A DNA stretch of 64,000 nt, taken from Bretschneidera sinensis. Taxonomy: Eukaryota > Streptophyta > Magnoliopsida > Brassicales > Akaniaceae. The notes below the pieces were generated by a model. That model was not told where the DNA came from. It saw only the letters and a program-made list of their open reading frames with translations, and ran no database searches. Position numbers and translations under genes: made by a program. The DNA lies in assembly GCA_023935145.1 (NCBI GenBank), contig CM043701.1:72354817-72418816 (forward strand), in the 5' to 3' direction. Below, one piece after another: positions 21,058 to 33,439 of this stretch (positions are counted from its first letter, which is position 1; every line of letters starts with the position of its first letter).

Positions 21058-23747
21058 ATGAAAAATTTCCTGAGGGTTGGGAGCGCTTTAAAGAGTTACT
21101 GATCAGATGCCCTCCACATGGATATGAGAAGTGGAGACTCGTTCAATTCTTCTACCAAGGGTTGACTCAACCCAACCGTAGCATGATCGAGTCTATGAAT
21201 GGGGGGGCATTCTTGAGTCTGACAGGAGACGAAGCATATATGGCGTTGGACAAGTTGTCCGACAACTCACAGCAGTGGGATTTTTCAAGCTGTCGAGATA
21301 AGTCCATTCGTGCTCCTAAGAGGGGAGGCATCTATGAGGTCAGAGAGGATGCTGATTTGAGGATAAAGTTAGATGCCCTCACTAAGAAGATTGACACTCT
21401 CACTGTGAGCCAATCCATCAATGCTGCCAACACATTCAATGTTGAAAGCTGTTCCATCTGTGCTAGTCCCATACATCTAGCACAAAATTGCCCATCAATG
21501 CCGGCTTGTGCCGAGTATCCTCTGGAACAAGTAAATGCTTTAAATGACTTTCGAAAGCAGTTAAATGGATCATACTCCGAGACGTACAATCTAGGGTGGC
21601 GGAACCACCCAAATTTTTCATGGAGGTAGAACCAACCGATGAATCAGGGAGGAGCCCCTTATCATGCTCAAAATCAATATCCTCCCGGATTTGCCCCACA
21701 AATTCCTAATCATGGTCGTTCTGCCCATCCAGCACCTTCACCTGCTTACCATACACCCACTCAAACACCAGCACCAGTTTCACAGTCGCTAGAGGACACC
21801 CTTAAGGAGTTCATGAAGGAGACTAGCCAAAATATGAGTGATGTGCGGAGTGCAACAGTGGTAAACACCCAAGCAATTGCCAAGCTGGAGAGTCAAATAG
21901 GGCAAATTGCAAGTCACCTGGGTGAGAGAAAGAAGGGGAAGTTCCCCAGTCAGCCCGTACCCAACCCAAAAGGACAATATATGGTTGAAAGTTCATCAAC
22001 TCCTACGCACGGGGCGGAACAAGTACAGTCGATTGTCACACTGAGGTCTGGGAGACAGGTGGACAATCGAGTGGAAGAGAGCCCTGCTATGCAGCAAGGG
22101 CAAGGGAGTGGCAACACAGAGAAGAGAGATGCTGAGCCATCTACAGCCACACCTACTGAGAAAGACCCTCCTAGGTCGTTTGTACCTAGAGCGCCCTACC
22201 CTGAGAGATTACAGGCGGCCAAGAAAGGAGGGAAGTATGAGGAAATTCTGGAGGTATTCAAGCAAGTCCAAATCAATATCCCATTTTTGGATGCCATCCA
22301 TCAAATGCCATCATATGCCAAGTTTCTAAAGGACTTAGTCACTATCAAAAGGAGGACGAATGTCCCAAAAAAGGCATTTTTGACCGAGTAGGTCAGCTCA
22401 ATTCTTCAGTGCAAGCTACCCATCAAGTATAAGGACCCGGGGTGTCCTACCATCTCTTGCACGATAGGAGTCAGCCACATTGAGAGGGCTCTCTTGGATC
22501 TAGGGGTGAGTGTGAATCTTCTACCCTACTCAGTCTATTTACAGTTGGGGTTAGGAGAATTGAAGCCCATATCCACGACGCTTCAATTAGCTGACAGGTC
22601 AGTGAAAAGACCATGGGGAATAGTTGAGGACGTGTTGATAAAAGTGGATAAGTTCTATTTCCCCGTGGATTTTATTGTGCTTGACACAGAGCCGGTTCAG
22701 AATGTAGGGATTCAAATACCGGTGATTCTAGGGCGATCATTCTTAGCCACGGCTAACGCCCTGATAAATTGTAGGACAGGGGTGATGAAGATCTCCTTCG
22801 AAAATATGACAGTGGAGTTGAATATTTTTGATATCACTAGGCAACCACATGAATATGATGAAGTGAGAAATGTATCCTTGATAGAGGAGATTCTTGAGGA
22901 GACTGTGAATGAATCAAGCACTGAGGACCCCCTAGAGGCATGCTTTGCTCAATTTGGAGAGGATTTGGATTTAGATAAATTACTTGAGCAAGCAAATGCC
23001 ATTTTGGAGTCTCCTCCTCATGAGAGCAATAGGACGGAGGAGATTGTGGATGACTTCCGCACTGAGGACCCCCTAGAGGCATGCTTTGCTCAATTTGGAG
23101 AGGATATGGATTTAGATAAATTACTTGAGCAAGCGAATACAATTTTAGAGTCTCCTCCTCGGAAGAGCAATAAGACGGAGGAGACCGCCGCACCTGAAAC
23201 CCCCAAGAAAGAACTTAAGCCTTTACCAGATAATCTTAAGTATAAGTTCCTAGGTTCAGTCGATAGTTTGCCTGTGATTATACCTTCAGATCTGGGTGAT
23301 GCTCTAGAGGAGAAATTATTGGATGTCTTAAGAGAGCATAAGGAAGCTATAGGCTGGACCATTGAGGACATCCAGGGGATCAGCCCCTCGGTGGTGACGT
23401 ACAGGATACATTTGGAGGAGGATGCCAAGCCATCGAGGGAGCCACAAAGAAGGCTCAACCCTGCTATGCAAGAGGTTATGAGGGCAGAAGATATTAAGAT
23501 GTTAGAGGCAGGGATCATTTATCCCATCTCTGATAGCAAGTGGGTGAGCCAGATTCATGTTATGCCCAAACGTGCTGAATTAACGGTAGTGCAGGATAAG
23601 GACAACGAGTTGGTTCCAACTCGTGTTCGGTTAATTTGGAGAGTGTGTATCAGCTACCGTAAATTGAATGCTGCCACTAGGCCTGATCATTTTTCATTCC
23701 CATTTATTGATCAGATGGCGGAGCATTTCGTTGGACCTGTTTACTAA
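21058..23747 (+). pseudogene. Element K gag-protease-RT fragment
   Basis: A single frame runs the whole length with only two internal stops, both TAG (21627 and 22389). It opens in the middle of gag (FPEGWERFKELL, then CPPHGYEKWRLVQFFYQGL). A zinc-knuckle-like CSICASPIHLAQNC lies near 21450, and a Pro/Gln-rich region follows. The protease has the ALLDLGVSVNLLPYSV motif typical of Athila-type elements near 22487. Two tandem 47-residue repeats lie at 22920-23200. The RT begins at about 23460 and stops after FPFIDQMAEHF, before its catalytic motif. Conserved coding sense with only two amber codons suggests relatively recent decay or trans-mobilisation. Confidence 0.85.
22920..23201 (+). repeat. 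Tandem 141-bp (47-codon) repeat in K pol
   Basis: Two copies, starting at 22920 and 23061, encode TEDPLEACFAQFGED followed by LDLDKLLEQAN (or MDLDKLLEQAN) and ILESPP. The repeat keeps the frame. It lies between the protease and the RT. Confidence 0.9.
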
Positions 23748-25031
23748 TGTTGGGTCTGGCTAAAGACGTTAAACTTAGCGCTCATGGGAGGCACCCCACA
23801 GCTTATCTTTTCTTTTGTTTATTTATTATTTCACATTTTTATGATTAATGTTTGTTTTCAGTATTTTTTTTTCCAGTTTTTATTTTTCAGGGACAAAGCG
23901 TACATCAGTTCAAGTTTGGGGGTATACCATGAGCCATACCAGTCCAGATAGTTCTCCATATCTCAGGTCAGCTCTTTCCATATTAGTCACACATTGGGGT
24001 CAATGTGTAATTTAAGTTTGGGGGTATGGGAGACACATCACACACTTTGTCCTAATTTGTTGTCTTTTCGTCATAGAGATAAATGCATGCTCATGTTATC
24101 GTGAAATTTTAGTTGATCTAAACATTTTCTGTGATGTGATGTCATTAGTGAGCTTAACATTTTGAACACATGATCTGGTGACAAATTTTTAAAATTTAGT
24201 TACTTACTTTAGGCATTTTGAGAATTCACATGTTTGATCTAATCTAACACGAGCACATTAGCACAAATTATGTGAGGTATGACATGTGATTTTAATGTGT
24301 ATTTTTCCTTATCTTAACTGAAACTGGATGACTTGTTGGATGAACTCTTGGGCATAGAAAAATAAAAAAAAAAAAAATTATCAATAAACTTTTCGCTGAG
24401 TAACTGGACCTCTTGCCTCAGTAAGCAGTGAGTGTTCACGTCAAAAGGTGGAATTTTGCTTGGTAATATTAAGGTTGGTTTAATTTCGTAGCCTTTTTTA
24501 CTCGAGTTAGTAAGTCCTTAGGGGTGTCTTTACACCTAATGCCCTAAAACCACATGGTTTGGGAGTCATTGACTCAACACTCGCTACATGGGTCAATTAG
24601 AAAGCTTAAGGGAACTAAACATAGTCGTGCCTTATTATTGTTAAATAAATAAATAAATAAAAAGAATAAAATAAAAACTATGCCTTTTCATTCATTTTTG
24701 ATGGGAAATTCGGTGAATCTTGAGACATGGAGACCTTACACATTAGAGTTACTTGGAAGCTTCATTTTTATATGCTAATTCACCTTACACTGATTCAAGC
24801 TTGTGATGCCTTATCCTGCCTTTTGTAAGTAATCAGATTTTAACATTTCTATTCATTGCGAAGATGGGTTGATCTTTTTAAGCTTGCTCATGAATGAATA
24901 TCATGGTGATGTGTGTTCCTTAAATTTTTGGATACCATGAATACTGAACTTATCTTTATAATCTTTATTGTTCATTTAGTTTTTTATTTTGTTTTGTTAA
25001 GGGACTAGCAAAATGTAAGTTTGGGGGTATT
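23748..25031 (+). other. 3' non-coding region of element K with polypurine tracts
   Basis: After the deletion junction near 23750 a short pol-tail-like reading (AKDVKLSAHGRHPTAYLFF) is followed by long non-coding sequence. Purine-rich AGTTTGGGGGTAT occurs near 23912, 24015 and 25018. The last copy directly abuts the second LTR and would be the working polypurine tract. The repeated tracts are characteristic of Athila/Tat-type 3' regions. Confidence 0.65.
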
Positions 25032-26359
25032 TGATGAGAGAAAAATATTGCATATGTTGGCCACTTAATTTACATTTGTTAGCTTAGGAATTTGTTACTT
25101 TGAGTTGTTTTCGTTGTTTTTCAGGGTTACAAGCACTGGGAAAGGAGTTTCACTAAAATTGCCAAAATCGCCTTACAGATCAGTCATTTTTGTGGATTTT
25201 ACTGTATTGATTCCGGAAGAACCAGGAGATGAGCCATATATGCTTGGAAAGATCCGGAAGTCTATTTTCTGAAGGATTTTACGGCTTGCAAAAGTGATTT
25301 TTCTAGAGAAAGTTATGGCCATTTTAGTAAACAAGGGTCAAGCTGAAGATGTCTAGTGCGCTCGATCGCACCAGACTTGCGATCGATCGCAAATGCGCAC
25401 TCGCACATCCCACATCGGTTAAAAATGCTCTGTAGTGCGCCAATGTGCGCTCGAGCGCACCAGAGTGCGATCGATCGGACTCGAGCAGTATCCCACATCG
25501 ATTTTGAAACCCATTGTGCTCCGGGACTCCCCCTATATAAACACCATCTGACCTCATCATTCAGTGTACAATTCCTGAGCCACTTTGGTGTTTACCGGTG
25601 GACTTCCGCCAGCATTTTGGTGGATCCCGAAGGCATTGCTACCACAAGGGGAAGCGCCGCCCGTCAACGAGTGGAATTTCTCCCATGTAAAGTTGTTTAT
25701 TTATTTCTTTATATTCAGTTGTTTTAATTTAAATGTTTAGCACTTTTATTATGAATTATAGTTTCATAGTTATGAGTGGCTAGACTCTTCAGCTAAGGTT
25801 GAAGATGAAGCCCCGCCGTTGTTTGGCGTAGTAGTTCAGATTTGCTTGTACAAATCTGACAATTTTTAGTATAAATGTTCTGTCAATTATTTGAGTTAAT
25901 CTTATAATTGATTGAGTTTAAATTGTCTGTTGGATTTTCTTTGTGTTTCATCTGATGGATACATTGAATGCTTTTCGATTAAATTGGATTCCCTTTGTGA
26001 TTTGTTAAGAGCGGATACATCGGGTGCTTTTGGTTTATTTGGGATATTCTTTGTTTTTTGTCTTATAGTTGGATTCATTGAATGTTTTGATAGGCTATAT
26101 TTTTAGAACATGTATGCTTAACTTCGGTGGGGTGGATTCGGAAACCTTAGTGCTTTTTATTAGATTTTAAATCAATTTAATTTAGTTTTAATTTATTTTG
26201 CAATATCATCTGAAATTCGAAACTAGGTTAAGATAGAGTTAATTTAGATTAAAAATTATATTTTCACAACGCAATTTCCTGTGGATTCGACCTCGCACTT
26301 GCACAACACTATACTGCAAACGACTCGTGCGGTTGCGAGGAAATTTAAAACTCACAACA
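25032..26359 (+). repeat. Second LTR of element K (1328 bp)
   Basis: It follows the polypurine tract, begins TGATGAGAGAAAAATATTGC and ends AACTCACAACA, with ATATA after it. It has the same palindrome cluster and TATA-like box as the first LTR. Confidence 0.9.
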
Positions 26360-26499
26360 ATATACAATGGCGTGCTGTCAATAACTGAAACAGTAAGGAA
26401 AATGACAATTATGTGAACTCGCTCATATAAAGTGGCTTCTATGGGTTCTTTTGGCACCATGTGACATGACCGCACACAACAAGTAATTAAGTGCCCAGG

Positions 26500-29400
26500 T
26501 GCCTTATCTTAATTCAAGTTCATATTGAAATTTTTCTATTTGATGAACTTACATTAATTATGAATTTTGAGTTTTGTCAAAACAGTCTAAATAATTGATT
26601 TATTGGCGAGACTTAAAAATACCCATATGAGGTAATCTATTAATTAGGTTTACCTCATGTGTGTTGAGTGAGGACTGGTTAGTGTGGATGTTAATAACCC
26701 ATTAGGTCTTTAATAAACAACCGATTGGGATTCTATATAAGAAGTATGATTAGGTCTCTTCCTCTTATTCCAAAAACATAACTCTACAGTCTTCTGTCTC
26801 ATCGAAGAAGCGAGTTAACAAGATAAAAAAAAAAGGAGGGAAAGCCCTAGTTTTGTTTTACTAACATTTTTTCAAGTTTTGCATTCTTGATCGTGTGATT
26901 GCGTGGGGATCTCTTATTTTTCCTTAGCGATTCATCATGGAGTCGAAAACATGTAGACACTAAAAGTTATCAATTCAATCATATTCTATTAAGTGATGTA
27001 TAATCCTTTAATGGTTGATTCTAGGGTTTGTATTATTTTATTACAATTCTTATACATGGTATTGAGCCACCATAACTTGATTTAGAACCCTAATTCAAGT
27101 TTTGATTGATTGATTAGAAAGGCATGTTAAGGTTTTAGATCATCAATCAAGTTATTTTATAATCGATCATAGTAATAAAGCATATTGATTCGTGTGTGTT
27201 AGATTCTTATGATATAAATTTTTTTTTGCATGATTATATGAATCATGTAAGAAAATTTGATAATAAAGATATATCTCAAAGTCAAATCTAATAATTTGTT
27301 TCTATATGAGTCTCATCATTAACAAAAATAATTTTTTTGTATAAATAAATTCACTTTAAAATAATTGCTTCAAATACTTTAAGAATAATAATCTCACGTT
27401 GATTCTTTAGAAGAATCATATTTTAGTTAAGCAATTCTACAAGCTACCAAATCGATAATTCTTTGGATATTGTTGTCAATATTCGAAAGCATATAAATAA
27501 TTAAATATAACAGATATAATTATGTTTAACCCCAAAAAATATTAATACTTTACTTTTATTCAAAATTCACAGCCACCAAACTATCTTCGGCCTTCCTAAT
27601 AAACAACTAAACTATATATTTTTCAATGTGTAGTTTTCTTGCATGTAAAGCAATGGATTGAATGAAAACAAAAAAAAAAAAAAAATTACAATATTTTTCA
27701 AAACTTACCAGCATAAGACTATATATTAATATTATTTTTTTCTATTTTTGTAGGTGATTACATAAACTTTTTATACTCTTGGTCAATAATATACATAAAT
27801 TGAAAATTTTAAATCGTGACTTAAAATTGAGTTAAATATATAATATATTAACATGAAAAAAATAAAATTTATTTATATTAAATTATTTATTTAGCATTAA
27901 CTTACATGAGTTTAATTTAATTAAAATGAAATTAAGAAAATATCATAAAATTATGCCAATAGACTAATATAGATGTTCAAGTACTGAAGCCAAACCATAA
28001 GTAATTCATATCTAAATAAGAGCTAAAATAAAATATAAAAAAACTAGCTGTTAGCTGTCAATTTAACCATTAAAATTTGAATATATTATCATAATCAATG
28101 ATAATTATAGTCATGGGCCTTAATGCTCATATTTCCAATAATGACACCATCAAAAGAAATCGAATATAATATTTAAATAAAATTCTAAATTGTTATCTTG
28201 TTTGTTAACTAATTAGTACAAACTTTGATTATCACATGACTTAAGGATTTAGTGACTTAGGAAAAGAGAGTAAAATAGTTCTCCTAAAAAATTTTCCATC
28301 TTCTCTTGTTTGCTCCATCTAAAACAGATTTAAATTGTTTAAAGCTTTGAGAGATTTGAAGTATAAAAGTTATTTATTTTTATCCCTTCATTTACATTAA
28401 AAAAAAAATACTCACAACTACCAAATAATACTTAAGACACTTTATTAATTTTCTCTTATTCCCTCAATCCAACAAGCATATTTGATCGAGCAATAGTGTT
28501 TTACTATTTAACAAGAATTTATTTGCGTTAGTGTGTCCCCACGAGAGCATCAAGTGTCCCATTCTTCTGTTGAGCAAATTCCCTCTATGGCTCTTCTAGT
28601 AAAACAATTTAACGCACACCACTATTTTCAGTATTCTGATTCCATATATAAAGTTATAAACACACCCGTGAAGAAAACAAAAAAAATTATCAATTCTGAA
28701 AAACCAACAAACTAGACTATGTAACAATTATGTTGCAACCCATGGAATAAAGTCTGATATTTTATATTTCTATCCTTTTTCTCTCAGCTAAGCAACAAAT
28801 AATTGTTATCAACGAGCGGAGTGTAAAGAACTCTGCACAGTGCTCCACGCATTAAAAAATGCCAATGTTTGATATGTCACCGTAATTTCAGTATAAGCCA
28901 AGAAGTAATGTTTGAAGTAGGATATTAAATTAAAGGGGAATAAAGATGGGGAAAAGCATCTTTAAGAGGAAGGTCATATACCCTTTAGCTTTCTATTTTG
29001 CTTTTGCTTTTCTTTAAGATCACCACACTGCTTTAGCTCTTTCAAGTTTCAACTTCTTTACTCATCTTTTTTTTCTACCTTTATTGTTCAATTACTATGA
29101 GAAAAAGAAGAAAACTGTGTACATAGGGTTAGCAAAACCAATGCAGCTGCACTAAAATTATTACAATACATATGCTGCAACATGATAAAAGCATTCAGAT
29201 TGTGAAGAAAGGAGGGCAATTTCAGTAATGCAGTTTGACATTGTAATAAACTTATTAAAGCTTAAAGAATCTATGAAAGCGAATTTGCACCAAGTCTCAT
29301 CCTGTTTTCGAATTTAAAAGACTATATTTGTCCTTTAAAGTGGGGCATCATCATCTTCTCCAGTATATGGAATTTTAGGAACTATGCCACTTGTATTCTA

Positions 29401-30103
29401 TAAGCTTTAGGACTAATTGCTTCTGTATCACTCCTTCCACCCACCTCAATCCTCTTATAGTATGCACCAATCACATAAAATCATTCTTTTGGTTTACTTT
29501 TTGCTTTGAAAATTAAGATTCTTTTGCTTTCAGTAAAGAAAACAAAAAGGTATTATGAGGCTGGTAGTGGAGGCGGTAGATGCTCATAAATGCTAAGCCC
29601 AAGGATTCAGAAGGTTGTCTAACCTGTTTCCTGGAACTTAGCTCTAAACCCAGACCGAAACAGAGCACAAAGCTATACCTATTACCCATAGCCTTCTTTA
29701 ACAACTGCAGCCAGGCTCCTTGTCAACATCAAAAGTTTCTCAATACCTCAAAAATCATAACACTGAACTCTGCAGCTTTCCTGGGAAGATAAGAATTCAT
29801 GGCGCAATTATAAGGAGAAGAAGAAGATTATCAACTCATCTGACTATATTTTTTGGCACATCAAAGGTAAGATAAACTCTACAACTCATAACTTAATAAA
29901 GTTTTAGACACATATATCTCCCTCCACATACAGCAGAATCTCTTTCTCTAACTGCCGTTTCAGTCCAGCTAAAGAGAGGGAGAGAAGACAGAAGAAACTA
30001 TACAAGTCGTTACAATACAACATCCAAACAAACTGCATGTGTTTCAGTAACAAGGAATTTCAGTGGGAGAACTGCAAGAAGAGGTGCATACAAGTTTGCA
30101 ACA
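26500..30103. other. Gene-free AT-rich region upstream of the MCTP gene
   Basis: I find no convincing coding region. Around 27056-27068 ATGGTATTGAGCC resembles a tRNA-Met primer-binding site. With the CTATATAAGA near 26733 it may mark a degraded copia-type LTR spanning roughly 26550-27055, but no partner or coding region confirms it. The last 1 kb (29100-30103) should hold the MCTP promoter and leader; CT-rich stretches are visible near 29000 and 29930. No specific TATA box can be supported. Confidence 0.35.
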
Positions 30104-31849
30104 ATGAATCCGCATGCTGCTCCTAATCACCAAGAAGAATACAAGTTGAAGGACACGAAACCCCAACTAGGGGAACGATGGCCACATGGAGGAGTACGTA
30201 GCGGAGGTGGGTGGATTTGCAGTGAAAGAGCCACAAGCACTTATGATCTCGTTGAACAGACGTTTTATCTGTATGTTCGGGTGGTGAAAGCCAAAGATCT
30301 TCCCTCAAACCCTGTAACTGGAAGCTGTGATCCATATGTTGAAGTGAAGCTTGGGAATTATAAAGGAAAAACAAAGCACTTCGAGAAGAAAACAAATCCT
30401 GAATGGAACCAGGTCTTTGCATTCTCGAAAGACAAGATTCAATCTTCAATTCTTGAGGTGTTTGTCAGAGACAGAGAAATGGTGGCCAGGGATGATTACA
30501 TGGGAAAGGTTGTATTTGACATGAATGAAGTGCCTACCAGGGTTCCACCAGATAGCCCTCTGGCACCCCAATGGTATAGATTGGAGGACCGGAGGGGGGA
30601 TAGCAAGGTGAAAGGAGTAGTTATGCTTGCAGTTTGGATGGGAACTCAAGCTGATGAAGCTTTTCCAGAGGCCTGGCATTCTGATGCTGCTTCTGTTCAT
30701 GGAGAGGGAGTTTTCAGTGTCCGCTCTAAGGTTTACGTTTCTCCAAAATTGTGGTATCTAAGAGTGAATGTAATTGAAGCTCAGGATGTAGAGCCACATG
30801 ACAGAAGCCAACTACCTCAGGCTTTTGTTAAGGCTCAAGTTGGAAACCAGTTGCTCAAAACCAAATTATGCGCAACCCGGACAACCAATCCAATGTGGAA
30901 TGAAGATCTGATCTTTGTAGCTGCTGAGCCTTTCGAAGAGAAGTTGGCAATAACAGTCGAAAATAAATTGAGCTCTTCAAAAGATGAAATTATGGGGAGG
31001 ATAAACTTTCCTCTCGACATCTTTGAGAGGCGCTTGGATCACCGGCAAGTCCATTCCAAATGGTTCAACCTCGAAAAATTTGGGTTTGGTGCTCTAGAAG
31101 GAGATAAGAGGCATGAGCTCAAGTTTTCTAGCAGAATTCATCTGAGAGTCTGTCTTGAAGGTGCTTACCATGTACTTGATGAATCAACGCTCTACATTAG
31201 CGACCAACGGCCAACTGCTAGGCAACTATGGAAGCAGCCAATTGGAATCCTAGAGGTGGGTATTTTAAACGCTCAAGGGCTTCTACCAATGAAGACAAAG
31301 GATGGTAGAGGAACCATAGATGCTTATTGTGTAGCAAAGTATGGACAGAAGTGGGTGAGAACCAGAACAATAGTTGAAAGCTTCAATCCTAAATGGAACG
31401 AGCAATACACTTGGGAGGTATATGACCCTGCCACAGTGATCACATTGGCAGTTTTTGACAATTGCCACTTAGGTGGAAATGAGAAACCAGCTTCCGGCAG
31501 TGGATCTAAACTTGATTCAAGAGTTGGGAAGGTAAGAATCCGACTATCAACCCTGGAGACTGATCGTGTTTATACTCACTCTTACCCACTTATTGTTCTG
31601 CAACCATCCGGAGTGAAGAAGATGGGAGAACTTCAATTAGCAGTTCGATTCACTTGTCTTTCTCTAGTTAATATGATTTACCTCTATGGGCACCCCTTAC
31701 TGCCCAAGATGCATTATTTACATCCTTTCACTGTAAACCAGTTAGATAGCCTGAGATATCAGGCCATGAACATTGTGGCAGTGAGGCTTGGCAGAGCAGA
31801 GCCACCGCTAAGGAAAGAGGTTGTAGAGTATATGTTGGATGTGGATTCC

Positions 31850-31881
<32 letters not shown>

Positions 31882-32494
31882 CTTCTTTAGGATTGTATCA
31901 CTGTTTTCTGCTGTGATCGCTATGAGCAAGTGGCTTGGTGAAGTTCGTCACTGGAAGAATCCAGTCACTGCAATCCTAGTTCACGTTCTGTTTTTCATAC
32001 TCATCTGCTACCCAGAACTAATCCTCCCTACCATCTTTTTGTACATGTTTCTTATTGGGATATGGAACTACCGCTTCCGCCCAAGGAATCCTCCTCACAT
32101 GGATACAAAACTTTCTTGGGCAGAAGCAGCTCACCCGGATGAACTAGATGAAGAGTTTGACACTTTTCCTACATCTAAACCTCAAGATGTAGCAAGGATG
32201 AGGTATGATAGACTTAGAAGTGTGGCGGGAAGAATTCAAACGGTGGTAGGAGATATTGCAACGCAGGGGGAGAGATTTCACGCTCTACTTGGTTGGCGAG
32301 ACCCTAGAGCAACCAGCCTCTTCGTAATTTTCTGCTTCATTGCAGCCGTAGCACTCTACGTGATACCATTTAAGATTGTTGCTCTGGTTACCGGCATATT
32401 TTGGCTGCGACATCCTAGATTCAGAAGCAAGTTACCATCAGTACCCAGCAATTTCTTCAGAAGGTTACCATCTCGAGCAGACAGCATGCTCTGA
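30104..32494 (+). CDS. FT-interacting protein / multiple C2-domain transmembrane protein (FTIP1-type MCTP)
   Basis: This is an intact 796-residue, single-exon gene. Three C2 domains lie at about residues 54-160, 216-322 and 380-500. The first carries acidic loop residues (CDPYVEVKLG, VRDREMVARDDYMG), while the second lacks most of the calcium-binding aspartates. A phosphoribosyltransferase C-terminal (PRT_C) domain fills about 640-796. Hydrophobic membrane segments lie at about 622-655 and 738-768. Family members sit in the ER, plasma membrane and plasmodesmata, where the reticulon-like tail and C2 domains tether membranes. FTIP1 in Arabidopsis helps export FT protein from companion cells to sieve elements. 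The start motif EEYKLKDTKPQLGERWPHGG and the three-C2 layout fit the FTIP1 subgroup better than the four-C2 QUIRKY subgroup. The subgroup call is from memory. No lesions are seen. Confidence 0.93.
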
Positions 32495-32806
32495 AAATTA
32501 AGAGAACAAGTATAAAAAGGGGATCATCTACCCTTATCTATTTTAATTTATATATTTGTGTGTTTCAAATAAAATTTTATGTGAATGTTGTTTCTCTGTT
32601 TTTTTTTTTTTTTTTTAATTTCTCACCTTAATTTTCATACATTTATTTGTTTCTGGTTAAGATCCTAATCTCAGTTTTATATCTAACATATTGCCTGATT
32701 GTTTAAGGCAAGAATAAGAAAGAAGAAAGAAGAAAGAGACGAGACTGAACTCTCAACTTAGTAAAACATCATTATCTGAACAATTTCCATGCAAACACCT
32801 AGTGTC
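32495..32806 (+). other. 3' region of the MCTP gene
   Basis: This short stretch includes AT-rich sequence with AATAAAATTTT near 32568 (possible polyadenylation signal) and a T run near 32600. The copia LTR begins about 310 bp after the MCTP stop codon. Confidence 0.45.
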
Positions 32807-33230
32807 TGTTGAGAGTCATCACCGACTCTATGTTTTCTAGAGAATTCTAGCTTCTCGGTCCTTAGATCCTTCTTGAAGAAACATCACCAATTGCAGCAAT
32901 TGTTGACCACCTGCTTGAGAAGATAAATGAGAAGCCTAGATGATTTCTATACGGCGGCAAAGAGTGATCGACTTAGATAAGCTATAAATATATTGCTAGG
33001 CATTTAGTTTGTGTTAAAAGTGAGAGTTAAGTAGACAAGATGAGTGGAGAGACTAGCTAAGTGGGTCTGGTGTGAGCGAATTAAAGTGCCAGGTGTGTGC
33101 GAATTAAGTGTTAAGTGAGGGGTTGAGTGGAGAGTGCTAGTGTGTGAGCGTGTGAGTGTGCAACTGTAAAGTGTCCACCATTGTATATTGTTTGGGTCCT
33201 TATTAGTACAAGGTCCATTTTTCTTCAACA
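32807..33230 (+). repeat. 5' LTR of copia element C
   Basis: The ends are the inverted hexamers TGTTGA and TCAACA. GCTATAAATATATTG at 32980 is a TATA-like box. The adjacent primer-binding site fixes the right end. The left end rests on the TG start only. Confidence 0.7.
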
Positions 33231-33233
33231 ATT

Positions 33234-33245
33234 TGATATCAGACC
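33234..33245 (+). other. Primer-binding site of element C (tRNA-iMet type)
   Basis: TGATATCAGACC matches TGGTATCAGAGC at 10 of 12 positions and lies three bases after the LTR. Confidence 0.65.
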
Positions 33246-33439
33246 GGACGGTTCCTCACCGTTTGTCTATGGAGCTTGACGGTCGGGGATCGTTGTTTTT
33301 GGTCAAAGCTTGTCGGTTGAGGACCGTTTTGGGCACGCAATAAAGGAAAATTCTGGTTCATGCATAGACGTGAAGCAATTGGTCGGAGACCAAGCTTCGT
33401 TGATAGTGAAAGAATTTATATAGATCTGGCAAATTTTTA

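Larger units (their letters stand above)
19590..26359 (+). mobile_element. Element K: internally deleted Athila-like Ty3/gypsy element
   Basis: It has two equal-length LTRs, a partial gag, a DLG-type protease and the first part of RT. It then jumps to the 3' non-coding region with repeated AGTTTGGGGGTAT tracts, as in Athila-type elements. There is no primer-binding site or gag start after the first LTR; 140 bp of the right genomic flank lies there instead. This suggests an illegitimate exchange, not a simple insertion. RT catalytic motif, RNase H and integrase are absent, so it cannot move on its own. Confidence 0.8.

Noticed and set aside
19585..26499. Reading the 140 bp after each K LTR as part of the LTR
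   Set aside because: The LTR ends at ACTCACAACA, followed by ATATA, which matches the left flank. The LTR of element I also ends at ACTCACA, so the extra sequence is flank.
26550..27070. A copia LTR ending before ATGGTATTGAGCC
   Set aside because: There is only a primer-site-like sequence and a TATA-like box. No second LTR or coding region was found, so it is mentioned only as a possibility.
29512..29792. Short open frames upstream of the MCTP gene as separate genes
   Set aside because: They overlap on opposite strands, lack domains, and lie where the MCTP promoter or leader is expected.
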